Below are positions 10,150 to 19,384 of a DNA stretch of 64,000 nt, piece by piece. The position numbers and the translations under genes were made by a program. How positions within the stretch are numbered: position 1 is the first letter of the stretch; every line of letters starts with the position of its first letter. The notes under the pieces are model-generated. The model was not told where the DNA came from, made no database searches, and saw only the letters and a program-made list of their open reading frames with translations. Origin of the DNA: an uncultured Alphaproteobacteria bacterium (GTDB lineage Bacteria > Pseudomonadota > Alphaproteobacteria > GCA-2731375); contig CATOSZ010000001.1 in NCBI GenBank assembly GCA_951812805.1, positions 1,116,001 to 1,180,000 on the forward strand. The letters run 5' to 3'.

Positions 10150-11456
10150 CTAGAGAATGAACTTCGAGAGATCGCTGTCGCGGGCGAGGTCGCCGACATG
10201 GATTTCGACATAGGCGGCATCGACGGTGATGGTCTGTCCACCGCGATCGGGCGCTTCGAAGCTGATGTCCTCCAGCACGCGTTCGAGGATCGTGTGCAGG
10301 CGACGGGCGCCGATGTTCTCGACGTTGGCGTTGACCTCGGCCGCCAGCTTGGCGAGGGCGTCGACACCGTCGTCTGTGAACTCCAGCATCACCTCTTCCG
10401 CACCGATCAATGCCACATACTGGCGGGTCAGGCTGGCCTCCGGCTCGGTCAGGATCCGCTTCAGATCGTCGACCGTCAGCGCCTCAAGCTCGACGCGGAT
10501 CGGCAACCGGCCCTGCAGTTCCGGCAGCAGGTCGGCGGGCTTCGCCTGATGGAAGGCACCCGAGGCGATGAACAGGATATGGTCCGTCTTGATCGTGCCG
10601 TGCTTGGTCGACACCGAGGTGCCCTCGATCAGCGGCAGCAGGTCGCGCTGCACGCCTTCGCGGCTGACGTCGGCGCCCTGCCGATCGGAGCGCGCGGTGA
10701 TCTTGTCGATCTCGTCCAGGAAGACGATGCCGTTCTCTTCGACTGCGATCAGCGCCTCGCGTACCGCCTGTTCCTCGTCGATCAGCTTGTCGCTCTCCTC
10801 CGCCATCAGGATCTCGTAGGAATCGGAAACGTTCATCCGCTTGCGCTTGGTCCGCGCGCCGCCGAGCGCCTTGCCCAGCATATCGTTCAGATTGATCATG
10901 CCCATCTGCGCGCCGGGCATGCCGGGAATGTCGAAGGACGGCATGCCGCCGCCGCTGTCGGCCACCTCGAGCTCGATCTCCTTCTCGGAGAGCGAGCCGT
11001 CGCGCAGGCGTTGGCGGAACGCCTCCCGCGTGCTCTGGCTCGCGTTCGACCCGACCAGGGCATCGAGAACCCGTTCCTCGGCACCGATTTCGGCCTTGGC
11101 CTGAACCTCGGCCCGGCGCCGGTCGCGCACCATCGAGATCGCCACCTCGACGAGATCGCGGATGATCTGCTCGACATCGCGTCCGACATAGCCGACTTCG
11201 GTGAACTTCGTCGCCTCCACCTTGATGAAGGGGGCACCGGCGAGGCGGGCGAGCCGGCGGGAGATTTCCGTCTTGCCGACGCCGGTCGGGCCGATCATCA
11301 GGATATTCTTCGGCAGGACCTCTTCGCGCAGCCCTTCTTCCAGCTGCATGCGCCGCCAGCGGTTGCGCAGGGCGATGGCGACGGCGCGCTTGGCGTCGCC
11401 CTGGCCGACGATATAGCGGTCCAGCTCGGAGACGATTTCGCGGGGGCTGAAGTCCG

Positions 11457-11460
<4 letters not shown>
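10150..11460 (-). CDS. hslU: HslU, ATPase subunit of the HslUV protease
   Basis: A 436-residue AAA+ unfoldase, the usual length for HslU. The Walker A motif GPTGVGKTE lies near residue 57, followed by the family stretch [20 protein letters not shown] that includes the GYVG pore loop. Walker B is [10 protein letters not shown] near 245. The C-terminus DLSKFIL is the conserved tail that inserts into HslV to activate it. The ATG overlaps the hslV stop as ATGA (11457-11460), the standard hslVU coupling. It unfolds substrates for HslV in the cytosol and is commonly heat-shock induced. Confidence 0.98.
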
Positions 11461-12008
<548 letters not shown>

Positions 12009-12076
12009 CTGATCGCCACCATTCGTCCGTCGGGTTTCAGGGGGTGCGGGCACGGGCCCATGGCTGTCGCCCCCAC

Positions 12077-12104
12077 GATGTAAGGGAATTCCGCGCCGGG
12101 TCAA
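12077..12104 (-). promoter_or_regulatory. Putative hslVU promoter
   Basis: On the minus strand TTGACC (12099-12104) and TACATC (12077-12082) are 16 bases apart, about 70 bases before the hslV start. The string CTTGACC with CCTTACAT downstream also loosely resembles a sigma-32 promoter, which would suit this heat-shock operon. The ISAs1 target duplication begins at 12114, only 9 bases beyond the -35 box. The core promoter therefore survives but everything upstream is now IS DNA. Confidence 0.4.
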
Positions 12105-12123
12105 GTCGCCTGTGCATAGCCCC

Positions 12124-13332
12124 CAGGGGAATCGCATTTGGAATTGCCTTGACGTGCGTGTTTGATCTTGAGGTATTGGCGCGAATCGATTCTACCCGGT
12201 CTTTTCACGGGTGGAGGTTGCGATGGAAGGCTTTCTGGAGTGCTTTGAGGGTCTCGAGGATCCGCGGACTGGCAATGCCGGGCGTCACGATCTGCTGGAG
12301 ATCTTGACGATCGCCCTGTGCACGGTCCTCTCGGGCGGTCAGACGGCGGTCGACATGGCGATCTTCGCGCGTGAAAAGGAGGCGTTCCTGCGGGAATTTC
12401 TCGTACTCGAACATGGCGTGCCGAGCCACGACACCTTCAGCCGGGTGTTCCGGTTGCTGGATCCGGAGGCGTTCGGCGCCTGCTTCCAGCGCTTCATGGC
12501 GCGCTTTTCCGAGACCTGCCAAGGGGTCATTGCGATCGACGGCAAGGTGGTGCGGCGATCCTACGACAAGGCGAGCGGCACGTCGGCGCTGCATATGGTC
12601 TCGGCCTGGGGCTGTGATCAGCGGCTGGTGTTGGGGCAAGTCGCCACCGACGCCAAGTCCAACGAGATCACCGCCGTGCCGAAGCTGTTGAAACTATTGA
12701 GCCTCGAGGGGACGATCGTGACCGTGGACGCCCTCAATTGCCAGCGCGCCATCGCCAGCCAGATTATCGAGCAGGGGGGTGACTACGCCCTGGCGTTGAA
12801 GGGCAATCAAGGCACGCTGCATGACGACGTGAGAACCTTCCTCGACGATCCGAAAGCCGAAGCGACCACCACCGACACCACGGTCGATGGCGATCATGGC
12901 CGCATCGAGACCCGTGCCGCTCTCGTCTCCAGCCACGTCGAGTGGCTGCAAGAGCGCCATCATTGGCCGGGCCTGAAGGCGGTCGCCAAAGTCACCCGGA
13001 CCCGCGAGTGCGCGGAGAAGACGTCGAGCGAAACCGCCTACTACCTGCTCAGCCAGCCGCTCGACGCCGAGCGCTTCAATCCCGTTGCCCGGGCGCACTG
13101 GGGGGTCGAAAACCGCCTGCACTGGTGCCTCGATGTCCAAATGAACGAAGACCAAGACAGAACCCGCAAGGACAATGGACCGCACAATCTCGCCGTCCTG
13201 CGCCACATGGCGCTCAATGTCATGCGAAAGGATCCACGAAAAGACTCGCTGCGCGCCAAGTTCAAAATCGCCGCTTGGAACAACGACTATCTCCTGTCAC
13301 TCCTCGGCAAATTCTGAAATGCGATTGCCCTG
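12124..13332 (+). mobile_element. ISAs1-family insertion sequence, copy 1 (1,209 bp)
   Basis: A complete element with terminal inverted repeats: left CAGGGGAATCGCATTTGGAA, right (reverse complement) CAGGGCAATCGCATTTCAGA. It is flanked by a perfect 10-bp target duplication GCATAGCCCC at 12114-12123 and 13333-13342. Length, repeat style and 10-bp duplication all fit ISAs1. By eye it matches copy 2 at 27417-28625 throughout. It sits between the divergent hslV and aquaporin genes and breaks no reading frame. Confidence 0.95.
12223..13317 (+). CDS. ISAs1-family DDE transposase (copy 1)
   Basis: A 364-residue transposase. The N-terminal ISAs1-type helper domain (FEGLEDPRTGNAGRHDLLEI) precedes a DDE core: first Asp in AIDGKVVRRS, second Asp in TVDALNCQ, and Glu in the ENRLHWCLD region with a YREK-like context. 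The ATG at 12223 has GGAGG 5 bases upstream, so it is preferred to the in-frame GTG at 12211. The frame is intact, so the element is probably active. Confidence 0.93.
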   Translation: MEGFLECFEGLEDPRTGNAGRHDLLEILTIALCTVLSGGQTAVDMAIFAREKEAFLREFLVLEHGVPSHDTFSRVFRLLDPEAFGACFQRFMARFSETCQGVIAIDGKVVRRSYDKASGTSALHMVSAWGCDQRLVLGQVATDAKSNEITAVPKLLKLLSLEGTIVTVDALNCQRAIASQIIEQGGDYALALKGNQGTLHDDVRTFLDDPKAEATTTDTTVDGDHGRIETRAALVSSHVEWLQERHHWPGLKAVAKVTRTRECAEKTSSETAYYLLSQPLDAERFNPVARAHWGVENRLHWCLDVQMNEDQDRTRKDNGPHNLAVLRHMALNVMRKDPRKDSLRAKFKIAAWNNDYLLSLLGKF

Positions 13333-13414
13333 GCATAGCCCCGCCTGCCGGGGCCTTTCACCAAACTGTCACCTGCCTGCATTATACCGGGCGCCAAAGA
13401 CAGGGGGAGCGAGA

Positions 13415-14098
13415 ATGAGTGAGATCGGACTGCCACGACGCCTGGGTGCCGAAGCCCTCGGCACCGCGTTTTTGTTGGCGACGGTGGTCGGCTCCGGCAT
13501 CATGGGTGAGCGTCTGGCCGACGGTAACGTCGCCCTCGCGCTGCTCGGCAACACCATCGCCACCGGGGCGATCCTGGTCGTGTTGATCCTGGTCTTCGGG
13601 CCGCTCTCGGGGGCGCATTTCAATCCGGCCGTGACCCTCGCTTTCACGTTGCGCCGCGAGTTGCCGCCGGGCACGGCACTCGCCTATGTCGCGGCACAAC
13701 TTGCGGGCGGCATCGCCGGCGTCGTCGTCGCCCACGTCATGTTCGAGATGCCGGTGCTCTCGACCTCCGTCAATGTGCGTGCCGGCCCGGCGCAATGGGT
13801 CAGCGAATTTGTCGCCACCTTCGGCCTGCTGGCGACCATCCTCGGCTGTCTGAAGTATCGCGCCGAGGCGATCCCGTTCGCCGTCGGGCTCTATATCACG
13901 GCGGGCTATTGGTTTACCGCCTCGACCTCCTTCGCCAATCCCTCGGTGACGGTGGCGCGGACCTTGACCGACAGCTTTTCCGGCATCCGGCCGATTGACG
14001 CGCCGGGCTTCATCATCGCCCAGCTGATCGCCGCGGCCGCCTGCGTCGTGGTCTTCCGCTGGCTGCACGGTGGGGGCGAGGGTTCTCAGTCGAAGTAG
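13415..14098 (+). CDS. MIP/aquaporin family channel, AqpS-like
   Basis: A 227-residue membrane channel with six hydrophobic segments and two half-helix motifs. The first is the standard NPA (GAHFNPAVT), the second is NPS (SFANPSVTVARTL). The pattern VVGSGIMGERL and AVGLYITAGYWFTASTSFANP resembles AqpS-type channels of rhizobial arsenic operons, which let arsenite out; no ars gene is nearby, so this is family inference only. A GGGGGAG Shine-Dalgarno precedes the ATG. The upstream region beyond 13333 has been displaced by ISAs1 copy 1. Its 3' end overlaps the convergent unknown gene by 13 bases. Confidence 0.85.
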   Translation: MSEIGLPRRLGAEALGTAFLLATVVGSGIMGERLADGNVALALLGNTIATGAILVVLILVFGPLSGAHFNPAVTLAFTLRRELPPGTALAYVAAQLAGGIAGVVVAHVMFEMPVLSTSVNVRAGPAQWVSEFVATFGLLATILGCLKYRAEAIPFAVGLYITAGYWFTASTSFANPSVTVARTLTDSFSGIRPIDAPGFIIAQLIAAAACVVVFRWLHGGGEGSQSK

Positions 14099-14772
14099 AC
14101 GACGGCGCCGACCCGCATCGCCGCATGGCAGGCGGAGCGGAGTGCGACGAGGCAAAGCACCGCCTCCCGGTGGTCGAGCCAGACCGGCGGCTCGTCGGTC
14201 TTGCTTTCGGGCTTCCAGGGGATGTCCAGGTCTTCCGCCTCGAAGTCCGCCGGCACCTCCAGCCGTTCGGCCAACAGGCGGCATTCCGCCAGCAGGCGCG
14301 GGACGGAGCCGATGATGCCGCCCGGCACCGCCAGCTCGTCATCGGCGATGACCACGTTCTTGAAGTCGCGCGGCAGGTAGAATCCGGCGGTGTCGCCGTG
14401 GAACATCAGGTGCTGGAATACCGGCTCGCGGCGCCAGACGAAAGACGAGACAAAGCCTAGCACGCCCGGTGAGATCGGCGTGCCGCCGCGCTCGTAATAA
14501 AGGTCGACGACCTCGTCTTCGTCGGCGAGATCGGGATCGGTTATCGGCGTCACGCCCGCGCCCAGGGCCACCCGTGCGGCAATCCGGCGAAGCGCATGGA
14601 GGTGCGAGTGATCGGCGATCTCAGCCTCGAAACGACCCTGTTCGTCGAGCCGGTCGGGTTCCAGGTGCGGCTCCATGCCCGCGGCCTCCAGCGCCGCGGC
14701 GAGCCGTTCCAGGTCGCGCGCAACACCCCTATCCCCCGCGGCCAGCCGGCCCACACTGATCTTCAGTGCCAT
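14086..14772 (-). CDS. Conserved hypothetical protein
   Basis: A 228-residue soluble protein that I do not recognise. It starts MALKISVGRL, has no signal peptide or membrane segment, and is rich in acidic residues. Distinct blocks are HLHALRRIAARVALG, VVDLYYERGG, HLMFHGDTAGFYLPRDF and VGSVPRLL-like GIIGSVPRLLAECR. It follows the enolase-superfamily gene by 18 bases on the same strand, so it belongs to that operon. The AqpS-like gene runs into its 3' end from the other strand. Confidence 0.75.
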   Translation of the reverse strand: MALKISVGRLAAGDRGVARDLERLAAALEAAGMEPHLEPDRLDEQGRFEAEIADHSHLHALRRIAARVALGAGVTPITDPDLADEDEVVDLYYERGGTPISPGVLGFVSSFVWRREPVFQHLMFHGDTAGFYLPRDFKNVVIADDELAVPGGIIGSVPRLLAECRLLAERLEVPADFEAEDLDIPWKPESKTDEPPVWLDHREAVLCLVALRSACHAAMRVGAVVYFD

Positions 14773-14790
14773 AATCGCCGTCCCGTTCCT

Positions 14791-15876
14791 TCACACGCGC
14801 AGTCGTTCCAGGGCCGCCCAGTCGAACTCGATGCCGTGTCCCGCCCGCTCCGGCGCCGTGGCCAGCCCATCGACGATTTGCAGCGGTGCGGCGATAAACC
14901 GATCGAGGCCGAAGCCGTGTGCCTCCAGATAGTTGGCGTTGGGAATCGCCGCCAGCAAGTGCACCTGCACGTCGTGCAGGCCATGGGTGGTGAGCGGCAG
15001 ATTATGCGCCTCCGCCAGGTGCGCGATCTTCAGCCAGGGCGTGATGCCGCCGCAGTTGGACACGTCGGGCTCGGGGAAGTCGACGCCGTGCGCCGAGATC
15101 AGGGTCTGGAACTGGTGCAAGGTCCGCAGGTTTTCACCCGTCGCGATCGGGCAACCCCCTTCCGCGACGATACGCGTAAAACCGGCGTAATCGTCGGGAA
15201 TTGTCGGTTCCTCCAGCCAATAGAGATTGTGTTCCCCGAGCGCGCGGGAGGCCCGGATCGCCTCGTCGACGCGCCAGCGCATGTTGGCGTCGACCATCAA
15301 GGGAAAGTCGTCGCCGAGGAAGCGGCGCATTTCGGCCACCCGCTCGACGTCTTCGCGCAGGCGGTCGCGGCCGACCTTCATCTTGATGGCGCGAAAGCCG
15401 GCATCGAGATTGTCCTGGGTTTGCGCCAGCAATTGATCGATCGGGAACAGCAGGTCGATCCCGCCCGCGTAGACCCGGACCTCGGGGTCGTGTCCGCCGA
15501 GCAGACGCCAGAGCGGTGTGCCGAGCACGCGACCCTTCAGATCCCAGAGCGCGATGTCGAGGGCCGCGGCCGAATAAGCCCACACCCCCTCGCGCCCGAC
15601 GTAGTGCAAGCCCCACCAGAGCCGTTTCCACAGATGCTCGATCCGGTCCGCTTCCTCGCCGATCAGCAGCGGCGCCATGTCGTCCTGCATCAACGCGCGC
15701 ACCGCGCTGCCGCCCGCACCGACCGTTACCGTGTAGCCCATGCCCTCGGCCCCGTCGGAATCACGGATCCGGGCGGTTATCAGTTCGAAATGCGTGATCT
15801 CACCGTGGGTCGAGTCGGAAAGCGTTACCGGCAACGGGATCCGGTAATGATCACAGCGCACGTCTTCGATGGTCAT
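14791..15876 (-). CDS. Enolase-superfamily enzyme, mandelate racemase subgroup
   Basis: A 361-residue MR/MLE-family protein. Catalytic residues in order: Lys165 and Lys167 (KMKVG), metal ligands Asp196 (VDANM), Glu222 (LEEPT) and Glu248 (GENL), then His298 (THGLHD) as the opposite-face base. This Lys-His arrangement is that of the mandelate racemase or sugar-acid dehydratase subgroup, unlike the Lys-Lys paralogue at 1804-3219. The ATG at 15876 has GGAGG about 11 bases upstream; a TTG at 15885 is too close to it. The IS1182 element now separates this gene from the cupin gene that would have preceded it in the operon. Confidence 0.88.
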   Translation of the reverse strand: MTIEDVRCDHYRIPLPVTLSDSTHGEITHFELITARIRDSDGAEGMGYTVTVGAGGSAVRALMQDDMAPLLIGEEADRIEHLWKRLWWGLHYVGREGVWAYSAAALDIALWDLKGRVLGTPLWRLLGGHDPEVRVYAGGIDLLFPIDQLLAQTQDNLDAGFRAIKMKVGRDRLREDVERVAEMRRFLGDDFPLMVDANMRWRVDEAIRASRALGEHNLYWLEEPTIPDDYAGFTRIVAEGGCPIATGENLRTLHQFQTLISAHGVDFPEPDVSNCGGITPWLKIAHLAEAHNLPLTTHGLHDVQVHLLAAIPNANYLEAHGFGLDRFIAAPLQIVDGLATAPERAGHGIEFDWAALERLRV

Positions 15877-15910
15877 AGGCAACAATTCCTCCAGCTCAGG
15901 CTCGCCCTAG

Positions 15911-17454
15911 CAGCCTGTCGGACTCGGGCATGCAAGGATTGGTAAGATTGGCTTGGCGGGCGTCGATGTCATGGATTTACCCCCATGAAGTTGCGAACGC
16001 GGGTTGGCCCGCCCGTTCAGGCGTGGCTGAGGACGAACATCCGCTTGATGTTCCAGGAGAGCGTGGCCAAGGTCCATTCCCCCTTCGCCTTGTCGAGGCC
16101 GCGCAGGCTGAACTGACGCAAGCCCATCACCGATTTGATGATGCCGAACACCGGCTCCGGCGTCTGCTTGCGAAGCGCGTAGAGCGCCCGGCCCTCGGGT
16201 GTGGCCAGGCGATGGCACATCGCCTCGAGCGGCGTCGGATCCTCGGGCGCTGGCGGCGCCTCGGCGAAGCGGTCCCGCCAGGAAAGATGGTGGTGCTCCC
16301 GGCCGAGCGCGATCAGCGGCGCGATCTCCGCTTCCCCGCAGGCCTCGACGTTGGCCTGGCTGAAGTAGCCGCTGTCCGCCAACAGGGTCTCGACCTCGCC
16401 AAGCCCGTCCGGCAGGCCGGCGAGTGCTTCGAGCGTCGGTTCGATCTGCTGCTTGTCGTTCGCCGCCTGCACCACGTCGGCGCTGACCACCAGCAGGCTG
16501 CCGGCGGCCACCGCAGCCTGGGCGTTGTAGCACTGCTCGAAGCCGCCGCCGGCCACCGGCATGATGCGCGAGTCCGGGTCCGTCAGGTTGACCTGGTCCT
16601 TCGCCCGTGGCCCCGGCTCCGGCGGCTTCGGTGGCCGCCCGCCCGGCTTGCGGCCGGTCCGCGTTTCCTTCGCCTCGCGGGCTGCCAGCTTCTCTTCGTA
16701 CTCCGCCTGCTCCCGCGCATGACGCTCGGCCGCCCGCGCCTCGATCTCCGCCTTCGCCGCGGCGATCGCCGCCAGCCGGTCCTCGCGCCGTGCCAGCTCC
16801 TCCGGCACGCTCATGCCGTCGGGAACCTCGGACCGGTCCGCCGCTTCCGCCAACGCCATCAACTCCGCCACCTCGGCCCGCAGCCGGGCTTCGATCTCGC
16901 CCGCACGCTGCCACGACAGGGCGCTGTGCCGGCTCGCGTCGGCATGGATCTTCGTCCCGTCCAGCGCCACCGTGCCCAGTTGCAGCATGCCGGCCTGCCG
17001 CGCCAGCAGCAGAACCTGCACGAACAGCCCCTCGATCAGCGGCAGGAAGCGACGGCGGAACGTGGCGATCGTGTCGTGGTCGGGGTGGTCGTTTGCCGCG
17101 ATGAAGCGGAAGGCCACCGAATCATAGCTCGCCCGCTCCAGCTTCCGGCTGGAATGCACCCCCGTCGCGTAGCCGTAGATCAGCAGGCCCAGCAGGACGC
17201 TCGGGTGATGCGCCGCCGAGCCCGAACCACGATAGGCCTTCACGAACGCAGAGAGATCCAGCTGCTCCAGCACATCGACCACGAAGCGCGCCAGATGACG
17301 ATCAGGCAGCCATTCGTCCACCGAAGGCGGCAGAAGATAGCTGGTCTCCCGGTCAACCTGTCGAAAGTTGCTCATCACAAAATCACCGCGCAGGAGAGAA
17401 TCAGACCGTGACAGTGAATCTCATCTCGAAACTCGGCTCAAGTCCGACAGGCTG
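15911..17454 (-). mobile_element. IS1182-family insertion sequence (1,544 bp)
   Basis: The outer ends are inverted repeats, CAGCCTGTCGGACT at 15911 and its complement ending at 17454. They are flanked by a 4-bp CTAG at 15907-15910 and 17455-17458, the short palindromic target typical of IS1182-type elements. One transposase is encoded leftward. The right-hand CTAG contains the stop codon of the cupin gene, so that gene is intact, but its operon is cut from the downstream enolase-superfamily gene. Confidence 0.92.
16017..17375 (-). CDS. IS1182-family transposase
   Basis: A 452-residue DDE transposase. The N-terminal helper domain begins FRQVDRETSYLLPPSVDEWL. The catalytic core shows Asp in VALDGTKIHADAS, Asp in TLLADSGYFSQ and Glu in TPEPVFGIIKSVMG. 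A charged coiled-coil insert (about 175-255) separates the first two. The ATG at 17375 directly follows an in-frame GTG at 17378, so either may be used. The frame is intact. Confidence 0.92.
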   Translation of the reverse strand: MSNFRQVDRETSYLLPPSVDEWLPDRHLARFVVDVLEQLDLSAFVKAYRGSGSAAHHPSVLLGLLIYGYATGVHSSRKLERASYDSVAFRFIAANDHPDHDTIATFRRRFLPLIEGLFVQVLLLARQAGMLQLGTVALDGTKIHADASRHSALSWQRAGEIEARLRAEVAELMALAEAADRSEVPDGMSVPEELARREDRLAAIAAAKAEIEARAAERHAREQAEYEEKLAAREAKETRTGRKPGGRPPKPPEPGPRAKDQVNLTDPDSRIMPVAGGGFEQCYNAQAAVAAGSLLVVSADVVQAANDKQQIEPTLEALAGLPDGLGEVETLLADSGYFSQANVEACGEAEIAPLIALGREHHHLSWRDRFAEAPPAPEDPTPLEAMCHRLATPEGRALYALRKQTPEPVFGIIKSVMGLRQFSLRGLDKAKGEWTLATLSWNIKRMFVLSHA

Positions 17455-17808
17455 CTAGTCGCGATTCACGATACGGTGCGGCGAGGCGTGGACGCCATAG
17501 GTCTTGAGCGGCTTGTCGCCAGTCACCCGGAAGCCGTGGCGGACACCCGGCTGCATGACCAGGGTACTGCCGGGCCCGATCGGCGACTCGCCCGCCACCC
17601 CTTCGACCCAGGCCTCGCCCTCGCCCTCGATGACGGTGACCACCTCGAGGTAGGGGTGCGAGTGCGTCCCCGTCGAATAGCCGGGCTCCGACACCTGTAC
17701 GCCGATGCGCACTGGCGTCGAGCCGTCGGCGTCGCCGACCAGGGTCTGATAGGTCGCGCCGTTTGGAAATTCCTGCTTCGCGACGTCGTCCAGCTGAATG
17801 ATGGCCAT
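17455..17808 (-). CDS. Cupin-domain protein
   Basis: A 117-residue single-domain cupin. The first cupin motif is readable as GTHSHPYLEVVTVIEGEGE (two His and a Glu that bind a metal) and the second as PGVRHGFRVTG with its His. Such proteins are small metal enzymes or binding proteins, function unknown here. The stop codon lies in the CTAG target duplicated by the IS1182 element. It follows the lipoprotein gene by 52 bases and originally preceded the enolase-superfamily enzyme at 14791-15876 by about 30 bases, which suggests a shared pathway. Confidence 0.82.
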   Translation of the reverse strand: MAIIQLDDVAKQEFPNGATYQTLVGDADGSTPVRIGVQVSEPGYSTGTHSHPYLEVVTVIEGEGEAWVEGVAGESPIGPGSTLVMQPGVRHGFRVTGDKPLKTYGVHASPHRIVNRD

Positions 17809-17860
17809 GTGCCTATGCCTCCGCTTCGATGGATCCCGCAGCCAGTCTACATGAGCCGCC

Positions 17861-18520
17861 TCAAGGCGCGCACTGATAGATGACGAAGGTATCGCCGCTC
17901 ATCCGGGGCAACACGGCACGCCGCCCCTCCCCCTGGCAATGGCCAGCCGCCAGCTCGCGCGCCTCGTCATCGTCGATGTCGTCGACCGGGCCAATCGCAA
18001 CGCTGGTGGCACTGCCGGCGAGAATCCGGAGGCCGTCCTCGGAAACCGGAGGCACGGGTGCCGCCGGTGCCGGCGAGGATTGCGACACGACTGGAGGCGG
18101 CGCCGGCGCCACGGTCGGCACCGCGGCTGGTGCCGGGGCCGGCGGGAGGGTCGGCCGCACGGCGGCGGGTGCAGGCCTCTTGGGCGTCGGGCGCCGCACC
18201 TCCAACGCCGGGGTCACGGGCGGCGCGGGGGGGACGGCTGCAACCGGCGGCGGCGATGGTATCGCGGGCTGCGGTTTTGCCGTTTTCGCAACTGGCGCGG
18301 CCACTGGTGGAGATCTCACCGGCGCAGGCGCGGGAGGCCGAGCCGCGACCGGTGTGGTGGCCGCGGCGCGGGCGCCGTGCCCGGGGGCATGGGCAGGGCC
18401 GTTTCGTGGCGCCGTGCCCGACGATTCGACCCGTTGCACGCCTGGGCGATGATTGAGCCAGTCGACGTTGCCGCAGGCGGCCAGGGCGAGCAGCGGAACC
18501 ATCAGCCATGCCGCGCGCAT
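17861..18520 (-). CDS. Proline/alanine-rich putative lipoprotein
   Basis: A 219-residue protein with a lipoprotein signal (MRAAWLMVPLLALAACGN; Cys after LALAA is the lipid anchor). Residues about 30-150 are a low-complexity Pro/Ala/Val linker, as in periplasm-spanning proteins. The C-terminal 60 residues form a small domain with two cysteines (GHCQGEGRRAVL and VIYQCAP). The ATG at 18520 has GAGGTG just upstream and is preferred to a GTG at 18529. It begins 10 bases after the pyrE stop. Function unknown. Confidence 0.75.
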   Translation of the reverse strand: MRAAWLMVPLLALAACGNVDWLNHRPGVQRVESSGTAPRNGPAHAPGHGARAAATTPVAARPPAPAPVRSPPVAAPVAKTAKPQPAIPSPPPVAAVPPAPPVTPALEVRRPTPKRPAPAAVRPTLPPAPAPAAVPTVAPAPPPVVSQSSPAPAAPVPPVSEDGLRILAGSATSVAIGPVDDIDDDEARELAAGHCQGEGRRAVLPRMSGDTFVIYQCAP

Positions 18521-18530
18521 TGCCGCCACC

Positions 18531-19091
18531 TCAGCCCGCGGAGGTCGAAAAGTCGTCGGCGGTCAGGATGGCCCGGAGGCCCAGGCCCTCCGCCGCGAGG
18601 TTGGCCTCCGCCCCTTCCAGGCGATCGACGATGGTGACGACCAGCTCCACTTCGGCCCCCTCCCCGCGGGCCGCTTCGACCGCGCGCATCACCGATCCGG
18701 CGGTGGTCGTCACGTCCTCCAGCAGGACCACGCGCTTGCCGGCAAGCGCGCCTTCCGGCACGCCCTCCACCAGGCGTCGCGTGCCGTGGTCCTTGGCCTG
18801 CTTGCGCACGAAGAAGCCGCCGACGTCGGGGCCCGTGCCGGCATGGCTGGCGACACAAACGGCGGCGACGACGGGGACCGCCCCCATCTCCAAACCGCCC
18901 ACATAGTCGGGCGGGTCGTCGGCCAACGCTTCCAGCACCAGGCCGGCCATCAAGCTCGCGCCTTCCGGGTCGAACAATGTCGGCTTCATGTCGAAATAGA
19001 AGGTGCTGGTCCGCCCGGACACGAGCTTGGTTTCGCCTCCGACGCTCAAGGATTTTTGTGTGATGATTTCCGCCAGCCGTGCCTTCGCCAT
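18531..19091 (-). CDS. pyrE: Orotate phosphoribosyltransferase
   Basis: A 186-residue PyrE, which joins orotate to PRPP to make orotidine 5'-phosphate in pyrimidine synthesis. The PRPP-binding signature VVLLEDVTTTAGSVMRAV lies near residue 120. The catalytic flexible loop FVRKQAKDHGTRRLVEG and an N-terminal SGRTSTFYFDMKP match the long alpha-proteobacterial form. The start MAKARLAEII at 19091 gives normal length. It heads a likely operon with the lipoprotein and cupin genes. Confidence 0.95.
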   Translation of the reverse strand: MAKARLAEIITQKSLSVGGETKLVSGRTSTFYFDMKPTLFDPEGASLMAGLVLEALADDPPDYVGGLEMGAVPVVAAVCVASHAGTGPDVGGFFVRKQAKDHGTRRLVEGVPEGALAGKRVVLLEDVTTTAGSVMRAVEAARGEGAEVELVVTIVDRLEGAEANLAAEGLGLRAILTADDFSTSAG

Positions 19092-19180
19092 GTCGCCCGC
19101 CCTTCCCCTATCGTCGAAATCGCTGCCGCCCCATAGCACGCTTTGCCGGCCATTGCGCGCCGGCCCCCGCCGCGCGCATC

Positions 19181-19384
19181 ATGGGTGCCATGATCGAAGC
19201 CTATATCGAACGCTGGTCCGGCTTCCAGGGCACCACGGCCTTCGGCTGGTCGATCTGGCGGGAAGGCAAGCGCGTCCACCAGGGCGCCACGGCGCATGCC
19301 GATTCGGCCGGTGCCGAAAGCGCCGCACGGGCCTTCTGCGAACAGATCCTGGGCCAGCCTCCCGACCACGTCACCGCGCTTTAG
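19181..19384 (+). CDS. Small conserved hypothetical protein
   Basis: A 67-residue protein (64 if the second ATG at 19190 is used). It is soluble and rich in aromatic residues, with the core YIERWSGFQGTTAFGWSIW and a C-terminal helix AESAARAFCEQIL. It lies divergent from pyrE. Its stop overlaps the stop of the convergent sterol-desaturase gene by about 4 bases. I do not recognise a family. Calling it real rests on the compact spacing and plausible composition. Confidence 0.55.
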   Translation: MGAMIEAYIERWSGFQGTTAFGWSIWREGKRVHQGATAHADSAGAESAARAFCEQILGQPPDHVTAL

